64,000 nt of DNA from Pseudopyrenochaeta lycopersici (taxonomy: Eukaryota; Ascomycota; Dothideomycetes; Pleosporales; Pseudopyrenochaetaceae), in NCBI GenBank assembly GCA_003313425.1, contig NHZP01000039.1, positions 248,001 through 312,000 of the forward strand, read 5' to 3'. A model generated the notes under the pieces. It searched no databases. It had not been told where the DNA came from and was given only the letters and a program-made list of their open reading frames with translations. Both the position numbers and the translations under genes were made by a program. Shown here in pieces: positions 1 to 11,857 of the stretch. Position 1 is the first letter of the stretch. Each line of letters starts with the position of its first letter.

Positions 1-381
1 CTTGGCCTTGCAGAACTTCGTGGGGAACTTTTTGACCCGATATCAGTATCACGCCTGATTTTGTCTATATATATGCTGTGAAGCGAGCCCAAGGGGATTA
101 TCCCTGATATAGCGGTAGGCTGCTATCGCTTTCTTTTATAAAGAGCAGGTGGCGCTAGCTACCAAGGAGTCGTGTGTGCCGTTTGTAAACAGCTTTTGAA
201 TGCACATTTACTCGACCATCAACTGCGCTATTACGGTTAGATGCGACTGGGTGTGCACTCCATGAAGCAAAACATTCCCCAAGGGGCAGGTCTACGCGAG
301 CCTTATCGATAAGGTTTGTCGCATCTCCAAAATTTCCACATGATGTCTTGACATAACGGGCACCGCAAACCCTCATACAAA
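1..381. other. Upstream region of the BUD22-like gene
   Basis: No gene is recognised here. The stretch precedes the BUD22-like start codon and probably holds its promoter and 5' leader. The short reading frame on the minus strand has no recognisable domain. Confidence 0.4.
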
Positions 382-1797
382 ATGCCGAAACGAAAGCGCA
401 CCTCGCCTTCACCCTCCCAGGCCAAACCTGCATCATCTACCGCGCGTCAAAAGAAGCTCTGTACTCAACGCATCACCAATGCGCTCAAACCACTTCTCGC
501 TGCTCTGCGCGTCGGCGCTGGCCTCGAGCGACAAAAACACAGCCGCCGCAAGAAGACGGCCCAGGCAAAGAAAGACACGAGAGCCCTAGAACGTCTAGAG
601 GTTGAATATGCGGTGCTCAAAGGGCTGGACCTGGAAAAACTTGCCGATCAGAATTTGAGGCGGACAATAGGGAAAGTCAAGAGCTTGAAAGACGCCGAGG
701 CACTGCAAGACTACCTCAATGGCGGCGCAGGGAGTGAAGAAAAGGGATATGAAGGGCGAGCCCCCGCAAAAGACCCAGCGACACTGAACGTGACAGCGCG
801 CTTGTACAAGGTGGCCGCGGTGAAGAAGGCCGTCGATGAGGTGATTGAAGACTTGAAGGGGATTGTTGGCGCAGGCGAGGGGCCAGAGAAACTGCAGAAT
901 AGAAACGTTCAACCTGCAAAGAAGTCGAAAGCAGAAGAGGACGAGGATGAGGATATGCCAGACGTGGGCGACGACATGGATGATCCGTACATGGCCTTCA
1001 GTGCCAGGATAGCGGAGCCTTCGTCTGGGGAGGACGAGAGTGAAGACTCAATTTCGGGTGACGAGCGGCCACCGAGTATAGGGGACAGTGAAAGTGAACA
1101 TAATCCGGAGGACGACTTGTACGCTGGATTGGAGGATTCAGAAGACGACTCATTCCAAGGCTTGAGCAGCGAGGAGGCCCAGGAAACCGAGCCTGAACCC
1201 GAATACAAGAAACATTTTCTCTCAGTACAATCACTCTCAGATACTCCTTCATCTGCCTCCGATGCAGACTCCGAGTCAGACTCCGAGTCACTAACAGCGC
1301 CATCCCAATCCAAATCAAAAACCCGGAAGGACACTAAACCCACCACCTCATCTTCATTTATTCCCGCCCTCAGCCATGCAGCTTATATATCAGGGTCTGA
1401 GTCAGAAGCCTCAGATATCGACGTCGATATCGCTCCAAGAAAAAACCGTCGTGGACAGCGCGCGCGCCAGAAGATTGCAGAGGCCAAGTTCGGTGCCAAA
1501 GCGAAGCACTTGGAGAATACAGGAAGGAACCAGGGCTGGGATGCTAAGAGAGGAGCCGTTTCCGACGACAAACGGGGACGGGGCCATAGAGGTGGTGCAC
1601 CAAGAGGACGAGGACCACAACAAAGTGGTGGCAACGCGGAGCCGCTTGGTCAGAAGAAGAGTGGTGGCGTCAAGAGAGATGATAAGGGCGAGTTGCATCC
1701 TAGTTGGCAGGCTGCCAAGGCAGCGAAGGAGAGCAAGAAGCTTAAGATCGATATCAAGGGCGCGAAGGCGCCGGGGAAGAAGGTGGTGTTTGATTGA
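382..1797 (+). CDS. BUD22: BUD22-like ribosome biogenesis protein
   Basis: Single-exon gene of 471 aa. The family (Bud22/SRFBP1) acts in the nucleolus in early 40S maturation and 18S rRNA processing. The N-terminal 170 residues are basic and helical, with a block around residues 60-110 that looks like the Bud22 helical domain. Residues about 185-300 are a long acidic, serine-rich low-complexity tract. The C-terminus is Lys/Arg/Gly-rich and ends with the family hallmark LHPSWQAAKAAKESKK followed by basic residues. This C-terminal signature is the strongest evidence. The first ATG fits the N-terminal KRKR start. The long antisense reading frames opposite the acidic tract are compositional shadows. 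Confidence 0.85.
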   Translation: MPKRKRTSPSPSQAKPASSTARQKKLCTQRITNALKPLLAALRVGAGLERQKHSRRKKTAQAKKDTRALERLEVEYAVLKGLDLEKLADQNLRRTIGKVKSLKDAEALQDYLNGGAGSEEKGYEGRAPAKDPATLNVTARLYKVAAVKKAVDEVIEDLKGIVGAGEGPEKLQNRNVQPAKKSKAEEDEDEDMPDVGDDMDDPYMAFSARIAEPSSGEDESEDSISGDERPPSIGDSESEHNPEDDLYAGLEDSEDDSFQGLSSEEAQETEPEPEYKKHFLSVQSLSDTPSSASDADSESDSESLTAPSQSKSKTRKDTKPTTSSSFIPALSHAAYISGSESEASDIDVDIAPRKNRRGQRARQKIAEAKFGAKAKHLENTGRNQGWDAKRGAVSDDKRGRGHRGGAPRGRGPQQSGGNAEPLGQKKSGGVKRDDKGELHPSWQAAKAAKESKKLKIDIKGAKAPGKKVVFD

Positions 1798-2869
1798 GAT
1801 ACCCTAGATGAATTTATAGTGCCTACGGTCAAGTTGCCAGTCTCATATTATTTGCTGTTGCAGCTTGATTCATAGCACTAATATTTCGATAGTTATCGCA
1901 TCACTGACGTTGGATCGCCTCTAGCTATGTTACTGGACAGAAGTCCTAAAAATTGATCTATATTAATACTGCCAAGGAACCACCGCCATCTGCGACTTGA
2001 TTCTAGTTAGTCTTCAATATATTTCATTGATACATGCTGAATATTAAGCCCTAAAATTATGTTAGTGAGATCCTAAAGAGACACTACTGGGCCCATCGTT
2101 ACGCATTGGCCCACCTGATTCGCTCCAATCTACTTAGTTCCTCACAATTTCCAACACGAATTATAACACTCAACTCCATACATTCCGGTGATTGCTTGTT
2201 AGCAATCTTAACGTGCTTCCACTTTTGTGGTCATTGTATCTACAGGCTCTATTGAGATTTGATTCGAGATTACGCCAGACAAAAGATACAGTCGAGTGTG
2301 TACTGACTTTGGGATTATAGCGTAAATAGCGATTATGAAAGCTGCAGTACATATTCCGCCACTGAGATGTGGGGGTTTAGAATACATGGATATAGCTTTA
2401 GGAATTCGTCGCCATAGTGCAGGAAATTGATCATACTCTAGTGATGGACAATGAAGGTTCAGATAGCGTATCAACGTTATTCATGTGCGTCTTTATGTGT
2501 GTCTTTAATTGCACGCGAAGTGTAGGCATTTAGGGTGCATCTAAAGTGTCCTACCAAAGCTGGTCCTGCGCTGCTGGAATAATTGTAGTGCAGATTCTTT
2601 AAGCATCATAAAGAGTAGAGGTTGAAGGTAGAAGTTGGATTTCGCACTGAGTAAAGTGAAAAAGCGCAAAGGTTGTCTTCAAGAGAGCAGACCACGGATT
2701 TTATAAAATCATCACTGCTAGGGAATCCTTTCAGATTTGTTTAATCATTCGCTTCATTTCATGTAAAATCTACGATGAATATATACTATAATCCATATTT
2801 ACAAATGTCACCGCGTGTGACAGGGTATCAACTATAATTTTCCATCTCTATACCGTAAGTTCATACCGC
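1798..2869. other. AT-rich intergenic region
   Basis: About 1.1 kb between the BUD22-like gene and the 3' end of the MFS permease. It has many stops in all frames. One minus-strand frame (2208-2474) carries a hydrophobic stretch but matches no family I know and is not called. The right part probably contains the permease 3' UTR. Confidence 0.4.
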
Positions 2870-4383
2870 TTAGAAGAAGAGAGGCCGGCCCTCCTTTCTG
2901 CGAAGAGCAACGTGCATGAAGATATAAACGCAAACACCGAGACCTAACATGCCGGAGATGACACCAAAGCCCATGAGATACTTTGGCTTGTCCTCTGCTG
3001 GGAATAGATATGCTCCATAAATTGAAGCGAGATTGCCCATAGCATTGACAAGAGCAAGTGCGATGGCGCGGACTTGAGGCTCCATGGAGCCAAACGTGGC
3101 ACTAGCAAATGACAACGCAACAGCATTTGACGACCATAGACCAGCAGCCATAAGAACCAGAAGGGCGTAGCGCGCAGTGAAGTTGTAGATGGTACATACG
3201 AGGATCGACGTGATGAGGGCGAAAGAGAGCCAGCCGGAAATCACAAGACCGCGATGGTTGGAAATCGAGTCGGCGAAGTAAGTGGTTACCGCTGTGCAAA
3301 CAAAGGCAACACCGTAGATGGGGACGGTCATATATTGCGCTTGGACGGTGGATTTGTAGCCAAGACCGTTGACGAGGGTGGGATAGAAGTATGACAGAGT
3401 TGAGGAGCCAACAATGACCTAGCAAATGTCAGAAGCGTTTTGGTGACCATTATGGGGAATAAAACTTACCATATAGCCGACGATGAAACCAAGTGTCCTC
3501 CAGTCGAAGATTGCCAAGCGGAAGGCTTTTCCGTTGGACATCCTCTCCTCGCCTTCGGCGTAGGTCTGCACACCACCCTCTCGGAGGCGTGCAATGGCAA
3601 TCATCCTCTCACGATCGGTCAATCGCTTGGTATTGGCAGGGAAGTCGAGCAGGATAAAAGAGGCGGCGATGGCCCAAACGATTGTTGCAACGCCCTCAAT
3701 GATGAACAGCCAGCGCCAGCCTCGGAGTCCAGAGGTACCTTCCATGCCACCAGTGATAGCTCCAGCAAGGAGACCACCAAAAGCTCCAGAGAGGATAGCA
3801 GCAGACATGTAGACACCGAAGCGCTTCGACTGTTCCTCCTTCTTGTACCATGAGGAAATGATGAGGAGGATACCGGGGGCGAAACCAGACTCGAACACAC
3901 CGACCAGAATTCGGAGAGCAACGAGATGTTTGAAATCTTGAATGACAGCCATGACGCAGGTCAATGCACCCCAAATGGTCATGATAACAGGAAGGTAGAT
4001 CGATGGCTTCAAGCGGACCAGCAACATATTCGAGGGCGGTTCAAAGGCGACATAAGTGACGAAGAATACGACGAGCGCAATGCTGTATTGATTCGAGCTG
4101 AGCTTAAGATCATCGGCCATACCAGCAATTTTAGCATTGCCAATACTATAATCACATTAGCCATTGATCTTGGAGGGTTTGGAGGAAATGCATACTTTGT
4201 GCGGTCCATGTATGACAGCAAATACATGAGCCAGATGGTCGGGAGCAAGAAGAGATCAATCTTCCTGACAAGCGCCTTCTCCTCCTCTGGTGTCCATGTG
4301 AGGTCCCCTGTAACCTCAATTTGCTTTGTGGTCTCCATATCCTTCAGGTCTGAGGGGTCCAGGGAGCGTGGTGTTGACGACAT
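2870..4383 (-). CDS. MFS permease, anion:cation symporter (allantoate/nicotinate type)
   Basis: Three exons: 4383-4196, 4145-3470 and 3418-2870, with introns of 50 and 51 nt, giving about 470 aa. Splicing restores the ACS-family signature LLSYMDRTNIGNAKIAGM after the first membrane helix. Other support is the GxFExGFxPG-type motif (GVFESGFAPG) and the helix 5-6 segment with SWYKKEEQSKRFGVYMSAA. Twelve membrane spans are expected and the hydrophobicity pattern agrees. The family imports small organic anions or vitamins such as nicotinate, allantoate, pantothenate or sugar acids; the substrate cannot be read from sequence. It is divergent from the neighbouring SDR gene, so the two may share control. 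Confidence 0.9.
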
Positions 4384-5163
4384 GGTAAACTTGATGCGGA
4401 AGCAGCAAGGGGCAAATGGAAGATAGTCGATGGAAAAGATTTGACGAGGCGATGTTTTTTTGTCAACTCCGCAAAGTCTATCACGTCAATTGACTGGGAT
4501 ATTTCTGCAAAGACGTGATATCCTGGAAGCTTTATAGATGTATGGATTACGATGCTGTCAAGTTTAGGTGATGCTCCTAAAACCGAGCTTGGTGTGCCCC
4601 AGATTCTCCGGTCCTTTTGCGTCTACCCCAGGTGGAATCCCAGACCCCGGACTGTCAGCCGACGCCGCCGAGCTAGACCCAGGATTGCGGGTTAGTTAGC
4701 GTGTTGATTGGTTCCGAACACAGCGGAGATTCTTTGTCGAACGGGACTGGGAGGAGCTTGCGACTCAACCCGAATGTTGTGCCTCGAAGCGAGGTCGTGC
4801 CAATTAGCGAAGTGTCTGGCAGAGGGAACGGCAAGGAAGGGCGGAGTAGCGGTGGAATGCTGGTCGCGTCGACAGGGCAGCTCGCAACGAGCTTGTTTTG
4901 GGGATCTGGGCTGCTCTCTACGAATGTCGCATCTAGCAAATGTTTGGCTCGCGTCGTTCTTCCCTGTGATAGACAGTCGGACAAACCGGAAGAGTCTTTC
5001 TCGCCACAAAACTCTCGCAGGGTAGACATTTACTTTTGTACTTAAGAGTTCGATTTCCAGGCAGGTAAGGCCCGCTCATAAAAACAGTTCAAAGCTCGCT
5101 TCTCTTCGCCAGACCTTCCACAATTCGTTACACTTCCTTGATCGGTAGTTCCGCGTAACCGAA
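4384..5163. promoter_or_regulatory. Divergent promoter region, MFS permease / SDR
   Basis: A 780-bp spacer between two divergent start codons. Overlapping short frames on both strands have no domain and look like shadows of GC-rich DNA. By position it should hold the promoters of both genes. No specific operator was identified. Confidence 0.5.
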
Positions 5164-6063
5164 ATGTCTCCCTCCGCAGTTTTGCCAGATGTCAGCCAGA
5201 CTGCGCCTACGAATGGGCATGCGAATGGAAGTGCTCAGGTCGAGCAGTCTGTTCCGAATCCAGTGTATCTCACAACTGAGCCGAAGGAAGATTTCGACTG
5301 GAAGATCACGCTGAAGGGCAAAGTTGTCGCTATCACGGGCGCAAACCGAGGAATCGGTCTTGGGCTGGCAACGGTGTGCCTTGCAAACGATGCCGCTGAG
5401 ATCTACTCTCTCGACCTTTTCGAGCCCGGTGAAGAGTTCCAGGCACTCCAGAAGGCCAACCCCAAGCGTGTGCACTACTTGCACTGCGATGTCACTTCTG
5501 AAGAGAGCGTAATCAAGGCTGTTGACGAGATTGTTTCGCAATCGGGCCGCATTGATGGCATGATCGCCAATGCAGGCATGACCAAACACCAGCCAGCCCT
5601 GAACTTCGACCGTCCCCAGCTCGAGCAGCTCTTCAATCTCAATGTGTTTGGTGCATACTTTTGCGCCACGGCTGCGGCAAAGAAGTTCATCGAGCTCGGT
5701 ATCAAGGGCTCCATTGTCTTCACCGCATCAATGACCTCGTATCGTCCAAACAGGGCTGCTCCTTCTGCGCCATACGGGGGCACCAAGGGTGCCGTGCGCA
5801 ACATGGCGCACACCCTCGCGATGGAGTGGGCAAAGCACGGTATCAGAGTCAACTCCATCTCCCCTGGCTTCGTTCGAACACAGATGACCTACTACGTTGA
5901 GCGTGCACCAGACTGGAATCTCAAGATGCAGTACTATGGCGGCATGCCCAGGTTGGCCGACCCCAGGGAGTTGGGCGGTGCCTACGTGTACTTGCTCTCA
6001 GACGGTGCAAGCTACACAACTGGTATCGATATCCCTGTGGCTGGCATTGTGGGTGCTTGGTAG
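5164..6063 (+). CDS. Short-chain dehydrogenase/reductase (polyol/sugar reductase type)
   Basis: Intronless, 299 aa. The Rossmann nucleotide-binding motif TGANRGIG lies at residues 58-65, NAG at 136-138, catalytic Ser at about 189 (TASMTS) and the YxxxK pair at Tyr204/Lys208 (APYGGTKGAV). The closing part after Lys208 (HGIRVNSISPGFVRTQM) is the usual SDR PG motif. The overall shape, with a 50-residue N-terminal extension, resembles fungal NADP(H)-dependent mannitol, L-xylulose and sorbose reductases; the substrate is an inference. A cytosolic location is likely because no signal peptide is visible. The gene lies between a permease and a Zn2Cys6 regulator, consistent with a small catabolic group. 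Confidence 0.9.
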   Translation: MSPSAVLPDVSQTAPTNGHANGSAQVEQSVPNPVYLTTEPKEDFDWKITLKGKVVAITGANRGIGLGLATVCLANDAAEIYSLDLFEPGEEFQALQKANPKRVHYLHCDVTSEESVIKAVDEIVSQSGRIDGMIANAGMTKHQPALNFDRPQLEQLFNLNVFGAYFCATAAAKKFIELGIKGSIVFTASMTSYRPNRAAPSAPYGGTKGAVRNMAHTLAMEWAKHGIRVNSISPGFVRTQMTYYVERAPDWNLKMQYYGGMPRLADPRELGGAYVYLLSDGASYTTGIDIPVAGIVGAW

Positions 6064-6717
6064 AGCCTTGGTTGCTGGCTAGTCATATTCTGCTGCATTG
6101 GAAAGGAGTTTGGTTGGTTTGGCCGGTTAATATATGATTACTACGAATGCAAATTTTCAGTCTCAAGTCCACGTCAGCTGTGTATTTGTTTGCGATGATT
6201 GTGTGGAAACATGTTGTATTGGTGAGAGAGGGTGAGGTGAAGACACTTCGAGGATAAACTGTGTGACTAGGCTCTGTCTGGGTAACTTGCGCTCCATGAC
6301 TTACTGACTTGCAAGTACAGGAACGCCGCACTGTAATCGCAAAAGGGCTTTCCGTAAGGCGCCGCGAGTATATTGGATTACTGATTGGGGTTATCCGGTG
6401 TTTTCCCGCGCCATAGGGCTGTGATGCCCTGGCTGTATGCATTGGGCTCCCGCAAATGCGCAAACCTTTGACACGCGAAACTTAGCTTCGTTCTTCCATT
6501 CCATTGCAACTACAGTGTCAACACTCACTCAGCCCACGATCACGTGTGTTTCTTCTTCCTGCTGTCTTCAAGAGTTGCGCCGCCGAACTGCCGGGGGAGA
6601 AAACCGAGGAGTTTGCCTGCGGTTCCCCACATCCTCCCCCTCAACAAAACCATCACCCTCGAAGCGAAAACACATCCTCGAAGCGAAGCCATCTCAGCAT
6701 GCGCATCGCTGCCTGTG
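6064..6717. other. Intergenic, presumed promoter of the Zn2Cys6 gene
   Basis: No coding sequence recognised. The right half contains ATGs in several frames upstream of the chosen regulator start at 6718. The in-frame upstream extension is low-complexity and is not included. Confidence 0.4.
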
Positions 6718-8713
6718 ATGCCGGTGTCATCAACAGGCGTTCCCAAACCTCGGAAACCGCGTCCTTCACGCGCCCGGGGCTTGCGAACGACAACTGGCTG
6801 GTAAGCTCACTACCCTGGCGGACGCACGATGCGCATCATCTAGGCCACTATCAGCTCACCGCGTGCTTGACGCATGTCGTACGATATATCGTCAATTTTC
6901 AAATGACGCATCTTGGTATCGAATGCGTGACATCGCGTCTCGGACCAGGCTGATTGTTCTTGCCCAGTCTTACTTGCCGAAAAAGAAGGGTTAAATGCGA
7001 TGAGCTAAGACCCCGGTGCGTAACATGCACCAAGTCAGATAGAGAATGTCTCTATGCATCGCCGATCGATATTCCTGCAGACCCAAAGACCAGCGGGCCG
7101 GGTTCTGCGCATATGTCAACCCCGTCACTTCAGGACGATGTATCAACGACATCTACGTCTCCAGTTGTTACCAGGAAGTCGGTAACAGGGGAAGTTGATC
7201 CTCAACTGTTCACCAATTCCCCTGAACTACTCTTCGATTCGCCATTAACCAATGTCACTTCTATACCATCGCCCAACACGGCACCAGCAGAGTGGTATGA
7301 CCTCTTGGCCGAGGATGCAATCAACAATATCGACAAGTACAACCTCAATCTGGAACTTGATCGCACATGCCTCTCAAGACGGCAAAGTCCAGTTCCTGGA
7401 GAAGAGCAAATAGATCCCCAGCTCCAATCACCAAGAGCAGCCCATGAGCTCCCTTTGCAGGAGCAATGGAATTCCCTTGAGAACATACCCTTGACAGGTG
7501 ATGAACTTGGACTGTTTCATCACTATATCAGCGCGATTGGCCCCATATTAGACCTTTTCGACCCTTCAAACCAATTCACGACTACTGTTCCCGGTCTAGC
7601 AGTTCATAATGTCGGTGTCTTGAAGTCTCTGCTCGCAGTAGCAGCACGGCATATGGCACTCATCAATGAGCCGCAAATGCACCAGCTCAGCTTGAGCGAT
7701 CAGACACCGCGCTCCAGTTGTAGCGAAGGAAGCCACATTGTGAACCCGTTTATTCAAGCGGCGACGCAGTACTACTACGAAACACTACGCTACCTGTCTC
7801 AAAATCTTTTCTATCCTTCATACTCTAAATCTCAAGAGATTATTGCGACCGCCCTCCTTATCTCCACCTACGAGATGTTTGACGCAGAAGGGCAGTACAG
7901 CAACGGTGCGTGGGAAAGACATCTTCGTGGTATCTTTTGGATACAACGATCGCAGAACAACAATGGTGAATGCCAAGACCGTCTCCGAAGGGCTGCCTGG
8001 TGGTGTTGGATACGGCAAGACACCTGGGTAGCTTTCCGTGAAGGACGCAGGGTATTGACCATCTGGCGACCTACGAAACGATTGATGGACTTGAGTGCAG
8101 ATGAACTCAGCTTAAGAATTGTGTACATTTGCGGCAGGTGTGTCGACTTTGCTGCCAATGAGAAAAAATACGATATCAACACACGTATCAATCAAGGCGA
8201 GAGATTGCTACAGGCGCTCGAAGACTGGTATCGTGTCTTGCCACCCTCGTTTCAGCCAATTTACAAAGTACCGCTACCAGATTCGAACAGTCTCTTCACT
8301 CCTATCTGGATTCATCCTCCGTCTTACGCTGCTGCTATACAAACATTTCACTTCGCTCGGATCATTGTACTCATCAACCAGCCTTCAATGGGTGGCATGG
8401 ATGATTTTCGAGTGCGGCAACGATACCTAGACGAAAGTGTTGAGACTATATGCGGTATCGCTATGATGGATGAGGGGAAAGATATCCCGAGTGCATTTGT
8501 TAACGTCCAGGCACTCTATGCCGGTGAGTTTCACAATCTCTGCCATTGAAACCTATAACAGAGTACTTACCAGCTCTAGCCGGCCTCTGTGTGCAGAGTC
8601 CTATCAAGCAGGCGGCTATCTTGCACCTCCTGGAGAAGATTTTAGATATCGCTAGATTCCCGCCAAAGACGCTCTTGAATGACCTTACCAGCTATTGGCG
8701 AAATGAATCATAA
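6718..8713 (+). CDS. Zn2Cys6 transcription factor
   Basis: Three exons: 6718-6800, 6968-8523 and 8580-8713, giving about 590 aa. Joining exon 1 to exon 2 creates a perfect binuclear cluster with spacing C-x2-C-x6-C-x6-C-x2-C-x6-C (starting GCLTCRKRRVKCDE, about residues 28-54). The first cysteine codon is itself split by the 167-nt intron, which supports that splice. The long C-terminal part carries a helical fungal-specific regulatory region, with blocks such as WERHLRGIFWIQRS and DINTRINQGERLLQALEDWY, like the Fungal_trans_2 class. The last exon ends in DLTSYWRNES and replaces the intron read-through stop near 8549. It is a nuclear DNA-binding regulator. Its place between the SDR and aldolase genes suggests it may control them (inference). 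Confidence 0.9.
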
Positions 8714-9519
8714 ATATAAGCAAGTTCTTGGTTCTTGACTCAAACGTCCTCCCATGCATGCGTTCAAGTGCTTGCCACACGTTCCTTCGCCACGTGCGTA
8801 GAACCAAGAGCTCACCATATTCCCGGGTCAGCCATCCGCCGCTCGTCTATATGTTCCTGCAGTTCGGAGCTAAGCACTTCTGTTCGAAGCACTAACAGCT
8901 GTCTTGACGTGTTTGTATGGTTCCACTGGCTCGGTACGAGTGCATGTCGCCGTCAGAGCTCCAGATGCGAGTCTTCGGCATAATGCATAGCGCAACATGA
9001 ATCAAGAATGGCTTCCCCGCAAACTGAAATAGGAAACTTGTAAGTCAGGTAACAGGAGTGGACCTTCAAATGGGGTAAAAGCGGGACTCGTTTCGATGGC
9101 GACAACCATTACATGGGGATTACTCCGCTCGCGAAGGGCCTTTGTGCCTCGTTACGGGTCACATCGGTGCACTATCCCAGCCAGCCAACCGGGTACAGCC
9201 GCAGCAGCGAGGAGTTTAAAGCAAGGAATTCCAGAAAAGATCGCCGCAACCGAGAAGCCAAGGTGTCCCGACACGGGATCCAATTAGATTCTACGTTCGC
9301 CGCGTGTTCTCGGCATCTCCGTTCACAGCAACCCGCGCAGGACGATTGTAGAGGCGGCAGTTAACCAAGCTACTGTTCCGACATGGTTCCGAAATGGTTC
9401 CGAACAAGTGCTGCGATTCGCATTTCTCTTCTACTTTTACTCCTTCACTGACCTTATTGATCGTATCTTACGCCCTAGATCCTATCTTCCACCTACCTTG
9501 ACCTTTACGGCTGGCTACC
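8714..9519. other. Intergenic region upstream of the aldolase gene
   Basis: No gene recognised; only short unsupported frames. The pyrimidine-rich part just before 9520 looks like the aldolase promoter and leader. Confidence 0.4.
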
Positions 9520-10485
9520 ATGACAGCAATAAAAGAAAATAGAACTCTACAAATCCTCAATTCCGCAGCTGCAGGCAAATATGGCGTCATGGCTGCCATT
9601 GCGTAGGTAAACGTGCCCATACACAGGATTTTTCGGCTAATAGCATTCAGCTACAACGTCGAGCAGCTCACAGCACTCGTGCGTGCAGCAGAAGCAAAGC
9701 GATCCCCATTGATTATTCAGTTGTTTCCATCCACACTCAAGCAACTTCCACTACTCGCGCATACCGCTGCTATTGCAGTAAAGACTGCGTCAGTACCTCT
9801 TTCGTTACACATTGATCACGCGCAAAGCGTGGAGCACATCCGAGAGATCATTGCGACATTACCTGTTGATTCAGTCATGGTGGACATGTCTCATTACGAT
9901 GAGAAAGAGAACCTAGAAAAGACAAAGATATTGACAAAAGAATGCCATGACCGAGGCATTGCGGTAGAAGCTGAAAGCGGGAGAATAGAAGGTGGTGAAG
10001 ATGGGATTGCAGACACTGGAGATCTTGAAGGTACGGACCTCATGAATCAGGATCTTCACACAAATTGCTAACCTTACGTAGCGCTTTTCACATCTCCTGA
10101 AGATGTCGACAACTTCATCGGCGCTGGCGTCGATATTCTCGCACCATCAATCGGCAACGTCCACGGCGACTACGGCCCTGCTGGCCCAAAGGAAGGCCAA
10201 TTACATTACGACCGCCTCGAGTCAATAGACAAGCAAATAAACAAGCGCGTCATAATTGCGCTACACGGCACCAATGACTTTCCTCCTGAGGTTATGAAGA
10301 GGTGTATACGATCTGGTGGAATCAAGCTGAACGTCAATAAATTATTACTGGAGGTCGGCAATGAGGTTTTGAGGAAGAATGCGGCAAATTGGTCGTTGGT
10401 GAAGTTGATTGATGAACAGATGAGAGTTATCCAAGCGGAGACGGAGAGGTGGATGGACATTTGTGGTAGCAGTGGCAAAGCGTGA
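9520..10485 (+). CDS. Class II ketose-bisphosphate aldolase family protein
   Basis: Three exons: 9520-9602, 9651-10030 and 10082-10485, giving about 288 aa. The class II (zinc) fructose/tagatose-bisphosphate aldolase framework is clear: MAAIAYNVEQ at the start, the catalytic Asp and first zinc His in SLHIDHAQ, VMVDMSHYDEKEN, the Glu in VEAESGRIEGGEDG, a zinc His in APSIGNVHGDYG and a zinc His in IALHGTND. The phosphate-binding region reads HGTND rather than the common HGGSG, so the exact ketose phosphate may differ. This is the short fungal KBA type, not the 360-aa housekeeping Fba1. It probably cleaves a ketose bisphosphate into triose phosphates in the cytosol, consistent with the neighbouring sugar transporter and reductase. 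Confidence 0.85.
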
Positions 10486-11779
10486 GCGTATCAATGCATA
10501 CTGCCCAATTTCTCTTTTGCGGCCCAACCTTCCGTTCCCTAGTTTCACGTGTCACTAAATGATGTTTTTCAGTCACTTCTGCAGTTTGGCTGACACAGCT
10601 CGTGATGTTGGACCAATGTACGCGTCTCCTCATTTTCGATTCGGGCCGCGCGCCAGACAATTCCTACAGTGCAAGCAGTCAGCCTGACGAGAATGAGGGC
10701 GTTTTGTATATGGTGTGATCTAGAGCGACCGGAGTAAGCATTGCACAGAGCCGCCTTTCCTCCGAAGACGATCACAATGCGGGGAGAGCGTAAGCTTATC
10801 GAAGTCCGAAGTGGCACAAAGATGTCCGCATCATCGGCCGACCATCATGAGACTTGCGATGCCCTCACTGCCTCAAACTTGGCAATGGGTTCGTATATGT
10901 ATTGCGCGTCAGGAAGGCGGTGTCCAATCTATACAAAATTTCCTGCCTGGTATAAATCTTCGTCGCGACAACCATACTTTTCGTGATCTGTATATAAACC
11001 CTCCGGGTTTTATTGAGGAGCAAGGCACAGAAAACAATCTGAATCTGATAAAGAAAATATGGAAACAATTAAATGGCGGGAAGTCAATTGGGCACCAGAG
11101 ACGCCTTCAACCGTGTCAAGGTCGCTACCTCCCTTACCCTAACTTACATTCCATTCTCGGCTTACACTCAACAGACACAATAGCAACATACCTTCCATGG
11201 TAACTACTGCCGCTACGATACCAAGATCTCGCTCTTTTCGCAAGAAATCACTTTGCCCAACAAGGATACCTGCAATGTTCCGCTCCAAAGGGCCAGCATT
11301 GCTTGCACCACGGTCGCGGACAGCGAAGTCCGAATGAACGCCAAACAGCCTAGGCATTACAATTTGGGGTAAACACAGTCATTATTTTTGGTTTGCAACT
11401 GTATGGTGGCTCTGGTATTTGTATGGACAGGAAAAAGATAAGAACTAGAATAAAGAGCATCCATGAAGCAGTTTTGGGGCGACAAATAAAGTCGTCTCTA
11501 TCCTGCACAGCTTCCAAATATAAAAGCCATCACCCTATGTTCAAAATGAACCATCAAAGTGATTAAATAACTGTCGCGGGCAAAGACAAATCTCTTGCCT
11601 GCTGAGATTGAAGGCGTTATATACTGCAACAATAAGTATTACCGTTACAATGTGGAAGAGTGACGGTAATTCTCTCAAAGTCCCGTATAAAGAATCAGCT
11701 CAGTCAAAAATCGACACCTATCCCCGGCCGCTCCACACTCGCTGCACTTTTCCCGAACAAAATAAAAGCAAAAAAGAGA
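10486..11779. other. Intergenic region
   Basis: No gene recognised. Several frames of 60-130 codons exist on both strands but none has a domain, a plausible splice pattern or a signal peptide. Confidence 0.35.
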
Positions 11780-11857
11780 GGTCTTGCCCGGAATCGAACC
11801 GGGGTTGCCGGAAGACTCTGACGATGAATCAGAATCCGGAGTGATAACCGCTACCTG
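11780..11857 (-). tRNA. tRNA-Gln (CTG) with intron, 5' acceptor strand not found; possible pseudogene
   Basis: Read on the minus strand, the 3' two-thirds matches a nuclear tRNA-Gln. There is a D-arm piece (GGTAGCGGTTATCAC), an anticodon stem CCGGA/TCCGG with loop TTCTGA giving anticodon CTG, and an intron of roughly 14-15 nt placed one base 3' of the anticodon. A TCAGA run in the intron pairs with the anticodon. There is a T arm CCCGG-TTCGATT-CCGGG and a 3' acceptor strand CAAGACC. The matching 5' acceptor strand (GGTCTTG expected) and positions 8-12 are absent; the sequence before the D arm is unrelated. The A and B promoter boxes are largely present. It is either a 5'-eroded pseudogene or a rearranged copy. 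Confidence 0.6.

Noticed and set aside
909..1346. Long minus-strand frame opposite the acidic tract of the BUD22-like gene
   Set aside because: Low-complexity shadow of the Glu/Asp/Ser codons; no independent start or domain.
2208..2474. 88-codon minus-strand frame with one hydrophobic stretch
   Set aside because: Isolated, no family match and no plausible neighbouring exon.
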